From Verrucomicrobiota bacterium (GTDB lineage Bacteria > Verrucomicrobiota > Verrucomicrobiia > Opitutales > Seribacteraceae), in contig JAOLZO010000019.1 of assembly GCA_028343845.1 (NCBI GenBank), forward strand, positions 1-48,459: 48,459 nt of DNA, in the 5' to 3' direction. Below are positions 47,238 through 48,459 of the stretch, piece after piece. The notes beneath the pieces were generated by a model that had not been told where the DNA came from, did no database searches, and worked only from the letters and a program-made list of their open reading frames with translations. Each line of letters starts with the position of its first letter. Position 1 is the stretch's first letter. A program made the position numbers and the translations under genes.

Positions 47238-48459
47238 ATGATTATGAAATTATATTTTAGATATTTTTTAACACCCTGTTTTTTTGCATTACTTTTAATT
47301 ACTTCACCAGGGTATGGCAAAGGGAAGCAAGACGAGGTGTCGGCGCCCATGGTTAATAACGCCTGGGGAAACCTCTATAAATTTCATCAGTCAAGGGCTC
47401 ACTATCTCAGTGGAAAAACTTATCTGGCCTGGGTGGGTCCCGATAACCACCCTTACGTTTCTATTTATAATCATAAAAAAAATGAATGGTCGGCTCATGA
47501 GCGGGTAGGGACGAACCTGATATCCCCTCAGGACTACCACGGAAATCCCTCCATACTGATTGATCGAGAGGGTTTTCTGCATGTGTTTTATGGGGGGCAC
47601 AATAAAAAGATGCGCTACAGCAGATCTTCAAAACCGTTGAGTAATGATGATTGGGAGGACTATACGTCCCGCCTTCCTTACACCGAGAGTACCTATCCTC
47701 AGCTTTTCGTGATGTCCGACGGCACGATTTACAGTTTTTACCGCAGAAAAACTCATAGAGGAAACTGGTCCTACGTAACCAGTAAGGACAATGGAAGTAC
47801 CTGGTCCAGGGAAGTGCATGTGCTCGATGGACGCTCTCCTCCGGGAAATGGATGGTACTCAGCATTCACTAAGGACCCAAATCGTGACCATATCCATCTC
47901 ATGTTCCTTTGGCACGCATCAAAGGACAACCTGCCCCATAGCCGACGAAATCTATACTACATGCACATGGATCACTCTGCGGGAAAATGGACGAGCATGA
48001 AGAATGAAAAGCTGAACACTCCTTTATCGTTTGAAGAAGCAAACGGAAAAGTTCTGATCTTTGACTCAAAGAACAAATACAGCTCCATACCTCAGCATTG
48101 GCTCACCGTTGATGGGCGTCCCGTAGGACTCAATCGAATCAGCGACAAGGACGGAGTTTCAACACGGCACCTGCACGTATGGACGGGTGAGACCTGGCGC
48201 ACGCAAAAGGTGCCCATCGACGTTATATTGAAGCCGACAAAAAAAGATTGGGTAGGTTTTCGCTCCAGGGAAGGAACGGTGCAGAGATTCACCAGTAAGG
48301 ATGAAGGCGCCCACTGGACTCCGGGTGAAGTTATTTTGAAGACCGATGGCGAACAAAATTTAAATGCCCTGTTTGCTGAAGCTCATCCCGATGCAGTTTT
48401 GGTAATCGTTGACAAAGTGGACGAGCAACGGGTTCCGGGCAAACAACGACTGTGGGTTT
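47238..48459 (+). CDS. Secreted BNR_4-type beta-propeller protein (3' end outside window)
   Basis: An open frame runs from ATG 47238 (or ATG 47244, MKLYFRYFLTPCFFALLLIT) to the right edge with no stop, about 407 residues so far. A signal peptide ends near SPGYG. The mature part reads WGNLYKFHQSRAHYLSGKTY, then DYHGNPSILIDREGFLHVFY and GGHNKKMRYSRSS, later STYPQLFVMSDGTIYSFYRR and SKDNGSTWSREVHVLDG. This is the pattern of the BNR_4 family, whose propeller fold is shared with some polysaccharide lyases such as the PL24/PL25 ulvan lyases. Histidine and tyrosine residues in the YHG and YGGH segments could be catalytic but I cannot confirm that. Composition is AT-rich at the 5' end. A lyase here would supply the unsaturated ends that the GH105-type enzyme of region 2 removes. 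Confidence 0.7.
   Translation, partial: MIMKLYFRYFLTPCFFALLLITSPGYGKGKQDEVSAPMVNNAWGNLYKFHQSRAHYLSGKTYLAWVGPDNHPYVSIYNHKKNEWSAHERVGTNLISPQDYHGNPSILIDREGFLHVFYGGHNKKMRYSRSSKPLSNDDWEDYTSRLPYTESTYPQLFVMSDGTIYSFYRRKTHRGNWSYVTSKDNGSTWSREVHVLDGRSPPGNGWYSAFTKDPNRDHIHLMFLWHASKDNLPHSRRNLYYMHMDHSAGKWTSMKNEKLNTPLSFEEANGKVLIFDSKNKYSSIPQHWLTVDGRPVGLNRISDKDGVSTRHLHVWTGETWRTQKVPIDVILKPTKKDWVGFRSREGTVQRFTSKDEGAHWTPGEVILKTDGEQNLNALFAEAHPDAVLVIVDKVDEQRVPGKQRLWV

Overview
The window looks like the chromosome of a free-living bacterium of the Planctomycetota-Verrucomicrobiota-Kiritimatiellota (PVC) group. Markers are an adjacent pair encoding a DUF1552 protein and a planctomycete-type cytochrome protein (PSCyt1/DUF1587/DUF1595/DUF1592/DUF1588/DUF1585 order), very large secreted proteins mixing PA14-like, PKD and WD40 modules, secreted carbohydrate-active enzymes, an EF-hand tail on an FAD oxidoreductase, and a relic of a sulfatase gene. 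Every convincing gene lies on the + strand. I saw no rRNA, tRNA, CRISPR array, transposase or integrase. The exact phylum cannot be fixed from this sequence alone.

Region 1 (1-28269) is one uninterrupted run of tightly packed or overlapping genes. It starts inside a BatA-like membrane protein, then a membrane-anchored VWA protein, a secreted protein of unknown role, a 1269-residue DUF4175-like membrane protein, a MoxR-family AAA+ ATPase, a PD40-like beta-propeller protein, and a protein made of two copies of an unrecognised domain. It ends in three tandem paralogues of 1646-1760 residues. The first part is a MoxR/VWA (Bat-like) operon; attachment of three giant secreted PA14-WD40 proteins to it is the most system-like feature here. 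My inference is that the MoxR-VWA-DUF4175 machinery assembles, matures or anchors these giants.

Region 2 (28514-36678) encodes a secreted GH105/GH88-type unsaturated glycuronyl hydrolase, a lipoprotein-like FAD oxidoreductase with EF-hands, a GH31 glycosidase with discoidin-like and Ig-like N-terminal domains, a lactonase-family beta-propeller and a small HExxH metalloprotease. Region 3 (36797-42699) carries the DUF1552/planctomycete cytochrome pair in visibly AT-richer DNA, a SUMF1-fold protein and a leucine-rich-repeat protein. Region 4 (42802-47058) is one 1418-residue protein combining a zincin-like HEWYH domain, a left-handed beta-helix, a LamG-like domain and a long coiled coil. Region 5 (from 47238, running off the right edge) is a BNR_4-type secreted propeller protein.

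Regions 2-5 are each preceded by the same bipartite intergenic element, TGTCCA(A/G)AT followed, exactly 20 nt from its first base, by GGGARTGWT. It is absent between genes inside the regions. The two copies around the region 4 gene sit in a longer, gap-free repeat of about 83 nt. This looks like a shared promoter or operator that makes four units one regulon, possibly for use of an anionic, perhaps sulfated, polysaccharide; that function is inference.
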